Assembly (NCBI GenBank): GCA_029582155.1
Contig: CM055895.1
Coordinates: 56,577,250 to 56,641,249, forward strand
From: Panopea generosa
Taxonomy: Eukaryota > Mollusca > Bivalvia > Adapedonta > Hiatellidae
Direction: 5' to 3'
Length of the DNA stretch: 64,000 bases
A model generated the notes under the pieces. It saw only the letters and a list, made by a program, of their open reading frames with translations. It had not been told where the DNA came from and did no database searches. Positions 47,880-60,743 of the stretch are shown here, piece after piece; the stretch's first letter is position 1, and the number at the start of each line of letters is the position of its first letter. A program made the translations under genes and the position numbers.

Positions 47880-48366
47880 TGATATTTTATATGCCAGTAG
47901 AAAAGTCCATGTGACTTCTAAATGGCTTAGATGTTGTTGTACGTTCTCGTTCCTGGGTACCAGTCATTGTCTTGTTGCATAATTTCTATTTATAGAATTA
48001 AGCCCATGAAAAACACAAACATTTGTTGACAGACACAAACACAAGTGCGTGCGCGTTAGTACTGTTTGTTTCAAAATAAATATTTCGCGCGCTCCTCGTA
48101 AGTTTTCATTGAATTAAATGGATTTAGGGGGCGTGTTCATCATTGAAGTTGTGTGTGAATTTGAGGGATTGTGATAGTTTTGTAGTTGCATGCGGCAGCG
48201 AATCGACGTGGTCTGATACTATGGATTCAGTGGTGTGAAAATCGAAAGAAAAGTGCCCGTTACAGGTAACATTTTGCTAATAACTTTCTTAATATTTGAT
48301 GAAATTCGTAAAACAAAGACGAACGCCGTCTCTGCATGGAGATGAACCTATCGGTACTATTAAGTG
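47880..48366. other. Intergenic sequence, nothing supported
   Basis: A slightly GC-richer piece at 48000-48270 ends in 'cccgttacaggtaaca', which resembles an exon/donor border and could be a 5' untranslated exon. There is no supporting coding sequence, so I do not annotate one. Confidence 0.35.
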
Positions 48367-48552
48367 GAGCGCGTGGTCCAGTGGTAGAGCATCGGAACCA
48401 TGATCGGACGGTCGTGGGTTTGATCCCCCGTCACGGTTATGTGAGCAAGACACTGCTTTTCGCATATGCTTAGAACTGGTTCTGCCAAGGAAAACTTCAT
48501 GCGTAACTTGTTTCACATTCGAACTTAAATTTAAAAAAGTTTTAAACTAAAC
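48367..48552 (+). mobile_element. tRNA-derived SINE, family A, best head
   Basis: 'gcgtggtccagtggtagagc' is an intact A-box region and 'gtcgtgggtttgatcccccg' the B-box. Then 'tatgtgagcaagacactgct', 'gcatatgcttagaactggtt', 'ctgccaaggaaaact', 'taacttgtttcacattc' and the tail 'gttttaaactaaac'. The 'gtggtgtccttga' block is deleted. It is the clearest evidence for the family's tRNA origin. Confidence 0.85.
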
Positions 48553-48905
48553 TGACTTTAGTTGCCATGGAAAAGCCGTATTAATTGCAAAAAGTGTAAC
48601 GTCGTATATTGCTCAGTTGAAAAGATGGGTTGGTGAAATTTACTAAAAGTTTAATATACACTGTTACACATTTTGCAAAAAAAATAAATAAATATGAGAT
48701 TTGCATGGCCAGTTAACAGCATCGGAGGTTCATCTTTTTAGAGAGTCTGCGTTCGCCATTGTTTCGTGATTTTTCATGAAATGTTAATTTTAAGAAAGTA
48801 ATCTGCAAATATGTTACCAGAAACGGACACTTTTCCTTTGACTTTTAGCATAAGGTTACGTGGCTTTGCCACTGTAGTAAAAAATATTGTAGCTTGTTGT
48901 TTTTT

Positions 48906-49440
48906 GCAGCTTCAGAAGTTGGTTCAAAATAGAACGTTCCATTTCACGTAGAAACGTCTATTTTCCATTCCATGAAAAATAAACGTTTCTACGTGAAAAG
49001 TAACGTTCTATTTTGGAAAAAATGAGCGATTTCATTGGCTGAGAAAGTATGACAACATCTAAAAAAATGTTAACAGAAATGGGCACTTTTCCTCCGACTT
49101 TTGGCATAAGATCATGCGGATTCGCCACCTAATAAAAAAATGTAACATTGTCTTTGCAGCTTCAGAAGTTGGTTAGAAAAATAACGTTATATTTTCCATG
49201 GAATGGGAAATAGAAGTTTCTATTTGAACTGGAACGTTCTATTTTGAAAATACTGAGCGATTCCATTGGCTAAGAAAATAGGACAACATCTTATGTAACA
49301 TTGTCTTTGCAGCTTCAGAAGTTGATTCAAAATAGAACGTTATATTTTTCATGGAATGGGAAATAGAAGTTGATACGTGAAATGGAACGTTCTATTTTAT
49401 AAAAAAAATCCTGAGCGATTTCCATGGCTGAGAAAGTAGG
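48906..49440. repeat. Three tandem units, each with a 70-89-bp hairpin
   Basis: Units start 'gcagcttcagaagttg' at 48906, 49156 and 49309. Each holds an inverted repeat: 48926-49014 is nearly perfect (AAAATAGAACGTT ... CACGTAGAAACGT ... ACGTTTCTACGTG ... AACGTTCTATTTT), with shorter or damaged versions at 49176-49245 and 49329-49398. 'tgagcgatttccattggctg' plus 'agaaagtaggacaacatct' follows each hairpin. It lies 1.2 kb upstream of the SLC25A38 start. The class is unknown. Confidence 0.85.
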
Positions 49441-49444
49441 ACAA

Positions 49445-50673
49445 CATCTAATTGTATTTATTTGGTAACGGATTCGTTGATTTTAGGGTTTTGTTTAATA
49501 TTTTTGTGGTAAAACGTTTAAAATACACCCTGATATTTAGTATATAGGTTATCATTGGAATGATATTAGAACGGGTCATTATAATGATTTACGCCCGATG
49601 AACGTGGGTCACCGTTAATAAACACATGAGTGCAAAGATGTAGTCGGAGGAGTCGGAGGATGACCCCCTAGCTACTACATGTACTTCGATAAGGTTTGGT
49701 GAGGTGAGTGGGGTCAGCATATACGTTGTCCCAACATGTATTTTGATAAAAAACAACAAACTTAACGGTGTAGCTGCAAAAAAATCAAACACTGTACATG
49801 GCACACTAATAATTCCTGGTGGTAGCGAATCCAGTGCTAGTTTTATGGCAGTGACACACCGGCGTAGCTACACGTTAGCAATGCAGGCCCCCATCAATTT
49901 TTTTAGGCCTGCAGGTTTACTTAGATCAAGCCACACACACACTACCTTTTCACATTGGCAGGATCATACCCCCTCCCCCGTAAAACTTACTAGAATGCAT
50001 TATTTGAGTGTTTAAAGATATCAAACATTTTTCGGTGCGATTCGCCTTATCCCGGGAGTATAGTAGAATTACCGCCACCAGCGGGAGAGGGACACTCTTC
50101 CTACACACCACCCCCAAGTTGCCTCCCCTCTCCCAATAACTGAAGTGCTCTTACGCCCATTAAAGTGTCGTTTACCTACAAAATACTTATAATTACGCTA
50201 AGTTACTCAAAATGGCAAGCCGTTCCTTTTAAAAGGAAATTTTATTTGTAAAATAACTTAATTTGCCCACTCATGCTAGTCAACACGGTAGAAGTAAATC
50301 GAATAATGCTAAATATAGACTCACTGGTTCTATCCAGTCGCAGCCAACTCAGTCTTGACTGGTTTACGTAGAGAGGTTATTGAATCATAACAGACCGACA
50401 ACTGAGCGAGTAGGAGCGATCTAAAAGTTACAATTTTGTGGCCAGCTTTTAGCTGAGCCCTTGCTCTCCATTTTAATATTTTTCACTAGAACATATTTAA
50501 CGTGTACGGAAGCACGCGGCTGCAGCTGTGGTGTTTTCACAACCTGTATCGACCATGTTTTAACTGCGCGGCCCCAGGGGTAGGAACCCCTGTCCGTTTT
50601 GACGGAAGGACGATTTTTTGTGTGAAACATTCCAACATCAAAATTACATCTTTTACGTGAAATCAACATTAAA
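49445..50673 (+). promoter_or_regulatory. SLC25A38 upstream region, promoter not pinpointed
   Basis: The sequence from about 50400 to 50640 is richer in CpG than its surroundings ('gagcgagtaggagcgat', 'gcgcggccccaggggtag'), which suits a promoter near the first coding exon. 'ccccaggggtaggaacccctg' contains an inverted motif. I see no clear TATA box at a suitable distance. No other gene is visible here. Confidence 0.35.
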
Positions 50674-53600
50674 ATGGAATCCGCTTTAACAGTAAGTAAA
50701 TTTTGTTTTTTGTTGTTTTACATTATGCCGGAGGGCTAATTATCTCCCCTTAATTGTCACACACGTCATCATGCTGCATGATATTGATCACGCACTATGG
50801 ATGTGTTGATCATGATATAAAGCCATGACGATATTACGAAACAATTACTGTTACGAAACATTTAAGCCTACCGTTTCGATGAGAAATTTGTAAACGGCGT
50901 ACAGTGTACCGGAAACGCACAAGTCACTGAGTGCAAGAGTGTCGGATTTAATATTGAAAATTGATTTGCATAATTTAGCAATTTTTGGTCGGTTATTCTG
51001 AATGTGCAAGGTAACGGAACATTTAATTTTTTTATATACATAACATCTGTACAAAATGTTTAGTCGGTGCTTATTTGTAAGTGTCATACCTCGGGTCACA
51101 ATTTCATTATTTGTGTAATATTTTTGATTATATTTTTAAATACACACAATGTAAGTGTCATTTAATCACTGTAATAGTGGCGAGACTAGCCTATTACACA
51201 TAGTGGACAATCAAATTAAAAAATTGTCAAATCATTCAACAATATACTTATACACTAGTGCAATGTAGGCTGTTAAAGGTTATGCACTGTAGACAATGCA
51301 GTTTCAGAAATGTTGTCAACAATTTTATCAGCTCAACATTGGCACCAAAATTATTAAATTAAAAAAATGTTTCAGAATAGAAATTTATTCAATATAACTT
51401 GGACATATACAGTTCATCGTTACTTACACAAATAATACAATACATGCACGCAGCAATACCAGAGTGAACATAATGATAGATAGATAGATATGGATTATCG
51501 TTTATTAAGAAATTCCAATAGGCCATAAAATCTCTGAAGAAATACTAATGAAGCCTTTGTTTTATTTCTGGATATGGAGAATATGACATATATATGTCTG
51601 AGATATGGGGGGAAAACAGTGTGATTGAGGGGAATTTTTTTTTTTTTAAGACTGACAAATTGGAAAATAATGTTTAAATGTTAAGATCTCGTGTTCTAAC
51701 ACCATTTAATAATTATCAGATAAAAATAAAGATCTACATCTATATAATATTTTCCATTGTTGAGTTATTGAGAAGTAGCTGAACATAATAGGTCTTTGTT
51801 TAATAAGGTAAAAAAAACCCTGGCTGTGCATGTGTATTGGATTGATTTTATGCCTGTGTATCATTAGTGGAAGAGCATCAGACCCAGGGTTGTGGGTGCG
51901 ATCTTCCTCCACAGTTATGTATGGTGACCTGGAGCAAGACACTGTATCTGCATATATATGCGTAGTACTTGTTCTAGCCAGGAAGACTTTGAATGTGATT
52001 TGTCTAAACTGTAATAACTTGTTTCACAATCTAAGGAAAGTAAATGTTTACAAAAATGCAACATGAAGCTATTCTTAATTGAAATTGACAAGCATGGATT
52101 TACATTACTGATAAGCATTGACATTAAATTTGTTAAGTTTAAATTTGCTTGATCTTTTCTTTTTTTTTTTCTTTTTTATATCAAGAAAATATAATATTTA
52201 TTCTTAAATGAAATGCATGTCAAAAATTTCTAACTTGTCCAGGTACAAATTTATAATATATGGCATTTCTATCAAAGAGTTTAGAGCCAGGCCTTTTCTT
52301 TTGTTTATAATATAATGCCATTATAAATTAAATGCTAGATTATCATCCAAATTTTTCTTCAAAATGGGGAGGACTGGAGGATTTTATTTTTTATTTTCAT
52401 TTTTAAAATTTTTGATGGTTTTTTTTATTACTTTTATGAAAATAGAAAGGGTCGGGGCGGCATGAAAATTAGGGGGCAGATGGGGATGATAATATAGCAA
52501 TTAATTTATTTTGGCCTAAACTTATTTGCAAAGATAAGTTCATGTAAAATGTTCATGACTGTTATTTTGAAATTGTTATGGTTTCCAAATTACCTACAGT
52601 AATCTCACATGAGAATGTATATTAAAATAGAAAAAAAAATCAACCTCATTATGCATTATAAGTTATAACTTAAAAATGAGGCAGTTTGTGTGACTAAATC
52701 ATTGAATCATGCCAACTTGGGGGTTAATTAATTGACTTGAGGCTGTATTGTCATGTAACAAATATTGATATTATAAATCACAACTGAACTGCACTTGAAG
52801 TGCCATTTCCTGTTACAACACATGTATACTGAATTAGGCAGTGTACCATGTTGAACTTTGTATTAATTTTATAACTCTGGAGCTGGAACACTGACTAATT
52901 AACAATAAGACACAAGACCCATGACTAGGATCACATGTGTCCATATCATATTGTTCAATTATCTGACAATACACCAGAAGTGTGTGCATTAATTTTGTCA
53001 TTACAATTAACAGGGGTCGGGAAGACCTGATGGAAAATTCACCGGTCCAAAAATTTTATAGTAAATTGTCTGTTTTGAAGCACGTTGTGATGACTTTGGA
53101 TCATTTCTTTTTTACAGTTTTCAGATTGTTTATTTTTCAATCTCGGCCAAAAAGTTTACCCGGCCAACAGACAAGTTACTGGTAAAATGCATTTCTGCCA
53201 GCCCCTGCTGACTATAATGTAAACCTGTGCTTAATTGGCTCTTATTCATAAGAGGTCGCAGTCATAAATGCCACTGATGTTTGAAGTGCAAAGAATTTCT
53301 TGAGTGAAATTCATTCACTTATATTTTCATGACAACAGAATGATAGGCTAATATGTGTGAAAAACATGTCAGTGACCAGAGTGAAACTCTGACTATTGTG
53401 TGTAAACAGTGTCACCTTTTGTTTTGAATTGGTGTCACTTATCTTTTAAATTCACTTTCTGACTTTATATATTGAAGATTTATCCTAAGTTTGTGATTTT
53501 AGTTTTACTTTACAAGTACACATTACGACTTGATCATTTACAAACATTATGGTACAGTTGAGCTACATGTATTCGTGTTGTCTTTTCCAGTCACCGGTGG

Positions 53601-56600
53601 TGAAATCATTCCTTGCGGGATCATTCAGTGGAACATGTTCAACATTACTATTTCAACCACTGGACCTGGTAAAGACCAGAGTGCAATCCTCCATCAATGT
53701 GACTGGGTGAGTAGAGTAACTGCATTTCATCATTTTCTGAAGTCTTGTTTGTTAAAAAAAATAATAAAACTGAAAAAGTATATTTCTATTATTTTTATAA
53801 ATGATATTCTGACTTTCTTTGTTTGTCCACACAAATATAAGCATACTGAAATATTTCAAATTCAATGTCATTTTTGGCTATTGCGCCAATACGACATTCT
53901 TAAATTTTTTGTCTTGTATTAATGAGCCCCTGACTAAATACTTAACAGATTCTTAAGAAGTCATAGACTTATTTCTGTATCCCTTTCAATATGTACTCTT
54001 GTTATTGTGATTAATGTTATATGTAATATTAATGATGTACATTTTTAATAAAAAACTGTTTAAACTTTAAGTACTTAGGCCTGCTTATGAATTGTGCACT
54101 CCTGTATCTGGTTTTCCGTTAGGCCACATTGCTTATGAATTGTGCACTCCTGTATCTGGTTTTCAGTTAGGCCACATTTAAAAATATCACCGTTTCCCCT
54201 TGCCCTACATTAGATTTTAGAACTGGGTAGGTAGGTTTTTGTTTTCTTTGAAAAACAGACATGTGCAAAATAAACAGAAAAAATCAATATTTTATTAACT
54301 GATATGGCTATTCCAATAAAACACCATATCTCATTGCACTGCCTATTATATCTTTAATTTATATATTTAAATAATGAACTTGATGTAACATGTTGGATAT
54401 ATTTCCTGCGTTCCACATACCGTACATGTATGTATGTCTTGTACTTACAGTGGACGTCCAGTCGGTATGACAGCCATTGTGGTCAATGTCATAGAAAAGG
54501 AGAAGATAGTTGGCCTCTGGAGAGGTCTCGTGCCGGTAAGTGGAACCTTGACCATAAGCAATAATCTGTTTGACCACCACTGACATGGGTTACTTGTATG
54601 GTAACAAGTGTGACCTTGAACTGTACTGACCTGCTGGCCATTAAATGGCACACTTAATTATAACCTGTATGAAGTAACACAAATGGAATGTAAACATTTT
54701 TTTTTGAGGAATGAGGACTACTGTAATCTGTGATGATCAACATTCCGGCTTAGACTTGTAGTCGTATATCGTGTGGAACTCCCATTGTTGACAAATTGCT
54801 GCGTTGATGTTCACCGTTTAAGACACCCAAGTTATTTCATTATAAAATAATCATATTTCACCTATGTAGCTGTTGATTCAGTAAGCACTTTTTGTGAGCA
54901 TTTTCAACATTGCTAGAATCCATGTGATTACTGAAAGTGATTTTAAAATACAGTGATAAATTTGGGTAGTTACCGGGAGCGATTATAGCACTTTCAGATT
55001 TGAAAAATACAAGTTGATTTTAGAATATATGCTACTTGTAAGATTTCTGAACGATTTGGAAAAGTTGTATTACTTCCATTTAAAAAAAATATATAGTTGT
55101 ATTGCAATTGTTCACTATGGTTTCCTAATTGACATTACAAATTACTTTTAAAACAGTTTGCTTGATACTTTTACTGTAAGCTTCTTTTTTTTAGCATAAA
55201 GTGTTTTATTTTACAATAATGAACTCCTTAAATACATAGGTTGAACAAGTAAAATGGGTTGTAATAACCAGTTTGTACTTTTAAAAAAAAGAGTAGTAAC
55301 TAGTCTAAAAAGAAATCAAATAAGAACACATTTTTTATCTCTGACAAATCCATTAGTTTAGAATATAACTTTTATGGCTTTAGTCCAAAAAAAACAAACA
55401 ACTTTGTCCTAGTATTTTATTTGTGCCAATAATGTTCAGGTTGACAAAACATTAACAGATGGTGCCAAAATGGTACCCTATTATACTTTGAAGTCATGAG
55501 TAAAAGGAAGACAGAAGTACAATTACGTGTCTGTATTCTAAGATAATATTGCATCGTCAAAATCTGATTTCTGTAATACTATTTAGCTTAAATATACAAT
55601 GTTCATTAGCTGTTGTTTGTTCATAACACTTTATAAAAAAGGTTTATTGTTTATATACTACAGAAAACCATAGTTTTCTTTTGTATTTAATATATGAATC
55701 AGATTATATTTAACTCTTTACTTCATATAGACGACTTTGGACACCTCTAATTTAGATGCCTTTGGACACCTTATATAGAAGGCTTTTGAATTATTGGATG
55801 AATTATGTTTATATTAACTGACAGAGTGGAAAACAGTTTAATATTGTTTTATTTCATTTCAGTCTATTTCGAGATGTGTGCCAGGGATCGGAATATATTT
55901 CTCCACAATCCACTATCTGAAAGGTCACTATGGACAGTCAAAGAAACCACTTGAATCAATTTTGATTGGTGGATCTGCAAGATCAGTTGCCGTAGTAACC
56001 ATGCTGCCATTTACAGTTCTGAAAACGAGATATGAGGTAGCCTGCATGTTGATTGACAGTTATCATGAAATGTTTACATTATGTAAACACATTACATTTT
56101 GGATAAAGCACCCGTTTACTATATACTTGTGTTCCTCTCTTTTGTTTTAAAAAGTAAAAACATAATTATAATACTAATTCTGGTTATATACACCCCCCCC
56201 CCCCCCCCCCCCCCTCCAACAATGATATTTCTGTTAGATATATATACAATTTTATTTGGTATTGATAGTGTTTGTTTTGTAGAAACAGTCAAGTTTAAAT
56301 TTAGGATACCTTTTCATTTAATCTTTACATTGTATTGTTTTTCAGAGTGGGGAGTTCAAATACAACACTATGCTTAGGGGATTTTCCTCAATCTACAAGC
56401 TAGAGGGATTCAGAGGTAAGTTGTTTGCAGCAGAGCTCATCAGTTTATGCATGCCCATTTCACACTATTTATTAGCAGGTCATGGGCTGGGAAACGTCTT
56501 TGAAATTCCCATTCTTCACTATGAACATTATAATCGGAAGAAATTGTTTTACTTCTGTATTTTAAATATATTAACAGTTTGTGTTTGAATTTATCTCTAT

Positions 56601-59600
56601 TTTTCACACTTTTTGTTACCATTTGTCGATACCACAAACACACAGACAATTTGTTATAGACATTATTTTAATGTACTCGTATAGGATTTACATCACAGAT
56701 ATACTTGTGGCCTTCAACTGTTAAATCTATAGTACTTTATTCAAAGTTGTAGGGTAACATGCTTTGGTAAGTTTAAGTGACCGTGATTATTCAGGCAGCT
56801 CTACTAAATTGTTATCTCCTTTGTTGTACATTGAGTGTATTATATTATGCCTTTTGACTCTGCAGCTTTTATACATTTCTGTATTTCAAACAGAATCAAA
56901 CAAATTTTGAACACCACTGTACCACTGCTGGATCTCTGACAGTAAAAAATACGTGGGTGTTGACATGATGTTTCAACATGTATTTAATATGTAATGTTTC
57001 CTTGGTGAACATAAAGGCTGCAGATTCTTTTATTCCCTTCCTCCCATTCCCTCCGTCCAAATTATAAGGATGACTTTACTGTATTGCAGGGCTGTTCAGC
57101 GGGGTGTCGGCAACATTACTCAGGGACGTGCCATTTTCAGGCCTCTACTTTATGTTCTACACTCATCTTAAACAGCTTCAAGAAAACATCACTGATTTGG
57201 GTAAGCATCAGCACTCGCACTGTTACCGTGTATGAATCATATAGAGCTAGAGCTGAAACTTCTGCACTACAGTATAGAGGCTATTGTCACTCCTCGTCTT
57301 TAAATGTATTGACCATCAACTTGCTAAATGACTATAGTATCTTTTTGCTTCTTTGTTTTGGATAATCCCATTGACTTATGATATAGAAGGGGTGCTGATT
57401 AGAACTTGATGAATATGGGCCAAGCAATGTAGACTTATCGGTCTGTAGAAACATTCCATCTGAGCCGAGTTTTTTTTTCCTAATCTCGAAGGCTTGGGCC
57501 TCTTCCTAATTTCCAAGAAAAAGGCTCTGATATTGCTTTCATATTTTTACGTTGATGTAAATGGTGTGGAAGGAGTTAGTTTGTTGAAAAGATAGCATGA
57601 TCGCTAACTAAATCAGTCTAAGTGCATCAATGCATTTAAAGAGGGTCTCGCTGAGTGGGTACAAAATATTCTCAGATTTCTTGGCCAGTTTTGAACTTAT
57701 TTCGTATAGCATTAATAGAAATAACTTGCTTGTCATTGAACAATTATTTAGATTGGACCATGTTTCTAACAGTCGGGGAATTATGCTTATATAATCTTGA
57801 AATAAGTACATACTGCTGTAAATAAACAATTCTTTTAAATTCTTCTAACTTTAGCCTCTATGCTCTTGCGCTGCTGAAAATCATTTAATCAGCTTTGTTA
57901 AGGAAAATATCACGTGTGGCATGTATTTTCTTATTTGACTGTACAATAAATGTCATAGTAGTTGTATGTTTTCCATTACAAATATGAATAATAAGTGTAT
58001 AGTGTTTGTAACTTTTGTCCATACACCTGTTACAATTTCATAAATGGTCTAGTAGGTATGAACAGTCCTGTATGTAGATATATGCTATTCGTTTTTTGTT
58101 TTTTTACATTTTCTTAGGATTATTTTTATCAAATTTGCTGTCCCTTCATACTTTTATATAGGAATTGACTTATTGTTATAGGTTTTCTCTGTAATAAATT
58201 TTCAACAGTTTTATTTCCGTGTCTTTTTTACATCTTCTAGTTAAGTTGTAAATCAAGTTATATTAATTTATAGTTTTTAAATATTTCAATTAAAAAAAAT
58301 GATACTGTTTTTGTTTTTTGTATCATATATAATTTTAATTAATACATGAGAATATTCTTCTTCTTTTTTTAAATTTGCATTTAATTATATAATTTTCAGT
58401 GCTTCAGAGGGGTATTGAAGCAATGAAATTTCTGAAAAAAGCATTGAAATTTAAATAAAGGGGTAAAATAAGCATTTTTTTTTTTCAATTTCAGTGTTGA
58501 TTAGTTTGTTTTAAATGGCAATTTGATAAGAATTTTCATTTTTACCCATAATATTTTGAAAATAAGTATTGCATGCTAATTTAAGGGGTAAAGTACTCAT
58601 TTGAAGAAAAGCTGGTCTGGAGCACTGATATTATTAAAGTAAAAGATTCAAAGTAGCTTTTTTTTATGACCGTACATTTTAATTGTGAAAGATAATCTTA
58701 TGTCAGAACATACTTATTTAAAATATTTACATAAAAAGTGCTTAATTTAATGTGGTTTAGATTTTTACAGTTTATAATGATTTACATTAGAAATATGCAT
58801 GTTTCATTTTTATTGTTAACTTAAAAAATAAATACATCTGTTATAATCAAGCTTGGTACAGAACTTTTTAAGTATTCATTGTTTAAGTATTTATATTTAA
58901 AATAGATTCATCTTGCAATACATGCCACATAACAGTTTGACTAACACTAGGTGGTAGGGAACTAATTGCTATCTTTCTTTTTCTGTGTACAATTTATAGA
59001 GATTCCTCCCGCAGCTAAAGAGGGTTACAACTATATGTGTAAAAACCAGGTGGTTATAGTAAACAGTGTAAGTTATTATATAAAATCAGACGATGGTTTG
59101 TATCCTACTTAGTAAATCTACTTAACCTTAAAAATGTGGCGACTTCTAGTGGTCACACTCTGTTGAAATAATATGAAGGAATATAAATGAGTTGCATACA
59201 TTTTTTAACATATAAGGAGGGGTTACCTCAAATTGAAATGAAGTGACTTTCTCCAGTAAAAAAAATTGGTTTGGGGTGGGTTTTTTTGTTCCCAAAATAT
59301 GTGGCTTTTATCTGCAGTTACAGTTAATCTGACCAAGCTGCTATTTAGTTTATTCAGTGTTCATTGTTGTTGGCAAAAGATGATAAACATTAAGGGAAGT
59401 GTAGTTTCATGTGGTATGGTTTGCTAGAGTTTATAATTGTTTTATACATTGGCGATACTTGTGGCGAAATATTGATGATGAAATAAAAATGAAAACAGTA
59501 ACAGTTACAAATAGACCTACAGATAAAGTTGGATTATATGTTAAGTGTATACTGTGTCTTAAAATACGCCAAGCTATATAGGCAACACAAAATATGCAGC

Positions 59601-60743
59601 AAGTTACATTCCATCATAGCATTTCAACAGGAGAGAAATATGCAACTTTTATTTCAGTTTCTCAGCTTTAAAAAGCATGAATATGCTTTAAGAATTCTCA
59701 ACATGCTCGTGTTACGTGTATTAATAATACAAATTTTCCTCCTTGTTAGGTTATTGACAGGCTGCATGATAGCGGACTATCATCTGATTGTCAGTCTGAA
59801 GCAGTATCTAATGCTGTGTCATTAATTGTAGTTTCTTTCCTTTTAATAGGGAATAAATATATTCAGATTGGAAAATCTGAAAGTGGCTGTATGTCATACA
59901 AGTGTCACTCGCTGTAGATGTAATGTTGTTGGGTTGTTTTTTTTTTGCTTTTTAAATTTATTGATTTTAATTTAATTTGCTGTGTACCCGCTGTTTAATG
60001 ATATTTTGTATTTGATAATTGATAAAGTTGTTGTAAAATTATTTTTAAAATAAGAAGAAAGCTGTACAATACAATCAAGTAAATAATACAAATTTTCATT
60101 TAGGTTTTTGTTTTAGTTTTCCTCTGAGAGAATGTTTACTCACAGTTCTTCTTTTTTTTTATTGGCAGATTCAGTCCAGAATTCCAGTCTTCCCTTGTTC
60201 CATTTCACATGTGGAGTTACAGCCGGCATGATGGCATCTGTAATTACACAACCAGCTGATGTCCTGAAAACACACATGCAACTATACCCCAAGAAATATG
60301 GTCACATCAGAAATGCTGCTCTGTTTGTCTATCAGGTACATACCTGTCTTTCATTGGAATTTATTCGCATAAGAAAAATGTCAAGTGATTTCTGTGTATG
60401 GTCATTGGGCCAATTATATCACGTATCTTTACCTGACTAAAAGTTACTTCATGTGAAAAAGTAAACACAAATGAGCAAATATAGAAATACATATAAATGA
60501 AATTCATAAAGAATGAATACAATGTAAAGATATTTAATATGTTTCAACGTTAAGATGTGCCATGCCTTTGTCAGTAATTTCTGTTTGATATCTCAATTGC
60601 TTACATTCTGTTTATAGAGAGATGGTATTGGAGGATTCTGGAGGGGTATAATTCCAAGGACAATTAGAAGAACACTGATGGCTGCCTTGGCATGGACAGT
60701 GTATGAAGAGGTTGGTATTGGCAAATCTTTAGATTCAGACTGA
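50674..60743 (+). CDS. SLC25A38: SLC25A38 (Hem25) mitochondrial glycine carrier, 8 exons
   Basis: Exons: 50674-50691, 53591-53706, 54451-54535, 55863-56036, 56346-56415, 57090-57200, 60169-60335, 60618-60743 (stop TGA). All borders are AG/GT and all phases agree, giving 288 residues, close to the ~300 usual for the family. Three mitochondrial-carrier repeats are visible. Signature P-x-[DE]-x-x-[KR] motifs: QPLDLVKTR (P29, D31, K34), a divergent second one LPFTVLKTR (P122, T124, K127) and QPADVLKTH (P220, D222, K225). The pieces [37 protein letters not shown] and [15 protein letters not shown] identify SLC25A38 rather than another carrier. The family imports glycine across the inner mitochondrial membrane for 5-aminolevulinate and heme synthesis (yeast Hem25; human loss causes sideroblastic anaemia). 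The first exon codes only MESALT and is the least certain part. Introns are AT-rich, the largest 3 kb. Confidence 0.95.
51477..51490. repeat. (GATA)n microsatellite
   Basis: A short run of GATA units in SLC25A38 intron 1 ('tgatagatagatagatatgg'). Confidence 0.8.
51852..52055 (+). mobile_element. tRNA-derived SINE, family A, in SLC25A38 intron 1
   Basis: 'cattagtggaagagcatcag', 'gttgtgggtgcgatcttcct', 'cacagttatgtatggtgacc', 'gagcaagacactgtatctgc', 'atatatgcgtagtacttgtt', 'ctagccaggaagacttt' and 'gtaataacttgtttcaca' follow the family order. Confidence 0.8.
54083..54178. repeat. 48-bp direct tandem duplication
   Basis: 'gcttatgaattgtgcactcc' followed by 'tgtatctggttttccgttag' and 'gccacatt' occurs at 54083 and 54131 with about one base different. 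It is a recent duplication in SLC25A38 intron 2. Confidence 0.9.
54536..55862 (+). other. SLC25A38 intron 3
   Basis: AT-rich intron with no exon-like or RNA-like feature other than the MITE fragment at 55709-55840, which ends about 20 bp before the acceptor at 55863. Confidence 0.6.
55709..55840 (-). mobile_element. Partial copy of the TTAA MITE, antisense
   Basis: 'aattatgtttatattaactg' plus 'acagagtggaaaacag' is an essentially exact reverse complement of 61757-61795 in the MITE at 61673-61871. 'tttaactctttacttcatat' at its left resembles that element's terminus. The rest is rearranged, with 'gcctttggacacc'-like blocks repeated. It abuts the splice acceptor of SLC25A38 exon 4. Confidence 0.75.
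57201..60168 (+). other. SLC25A38 intron 6
   Basis: The 3-kb intron is AT-rich. A pseudo-exon-like piece at 59000-59067 has an acceptor and GTAAGT donor and is open in the incoming frame, but including it would shift the frame of exon 7, so it is not part of the main transcript. No SINE or MITE was recognised. Confidence 0.6.

Noticed and set aside
48367-48440. Possible functional tRNA gene
   Set aside because: Followed by the family A SINE body found five more times in the window; no complete cloverleaf.
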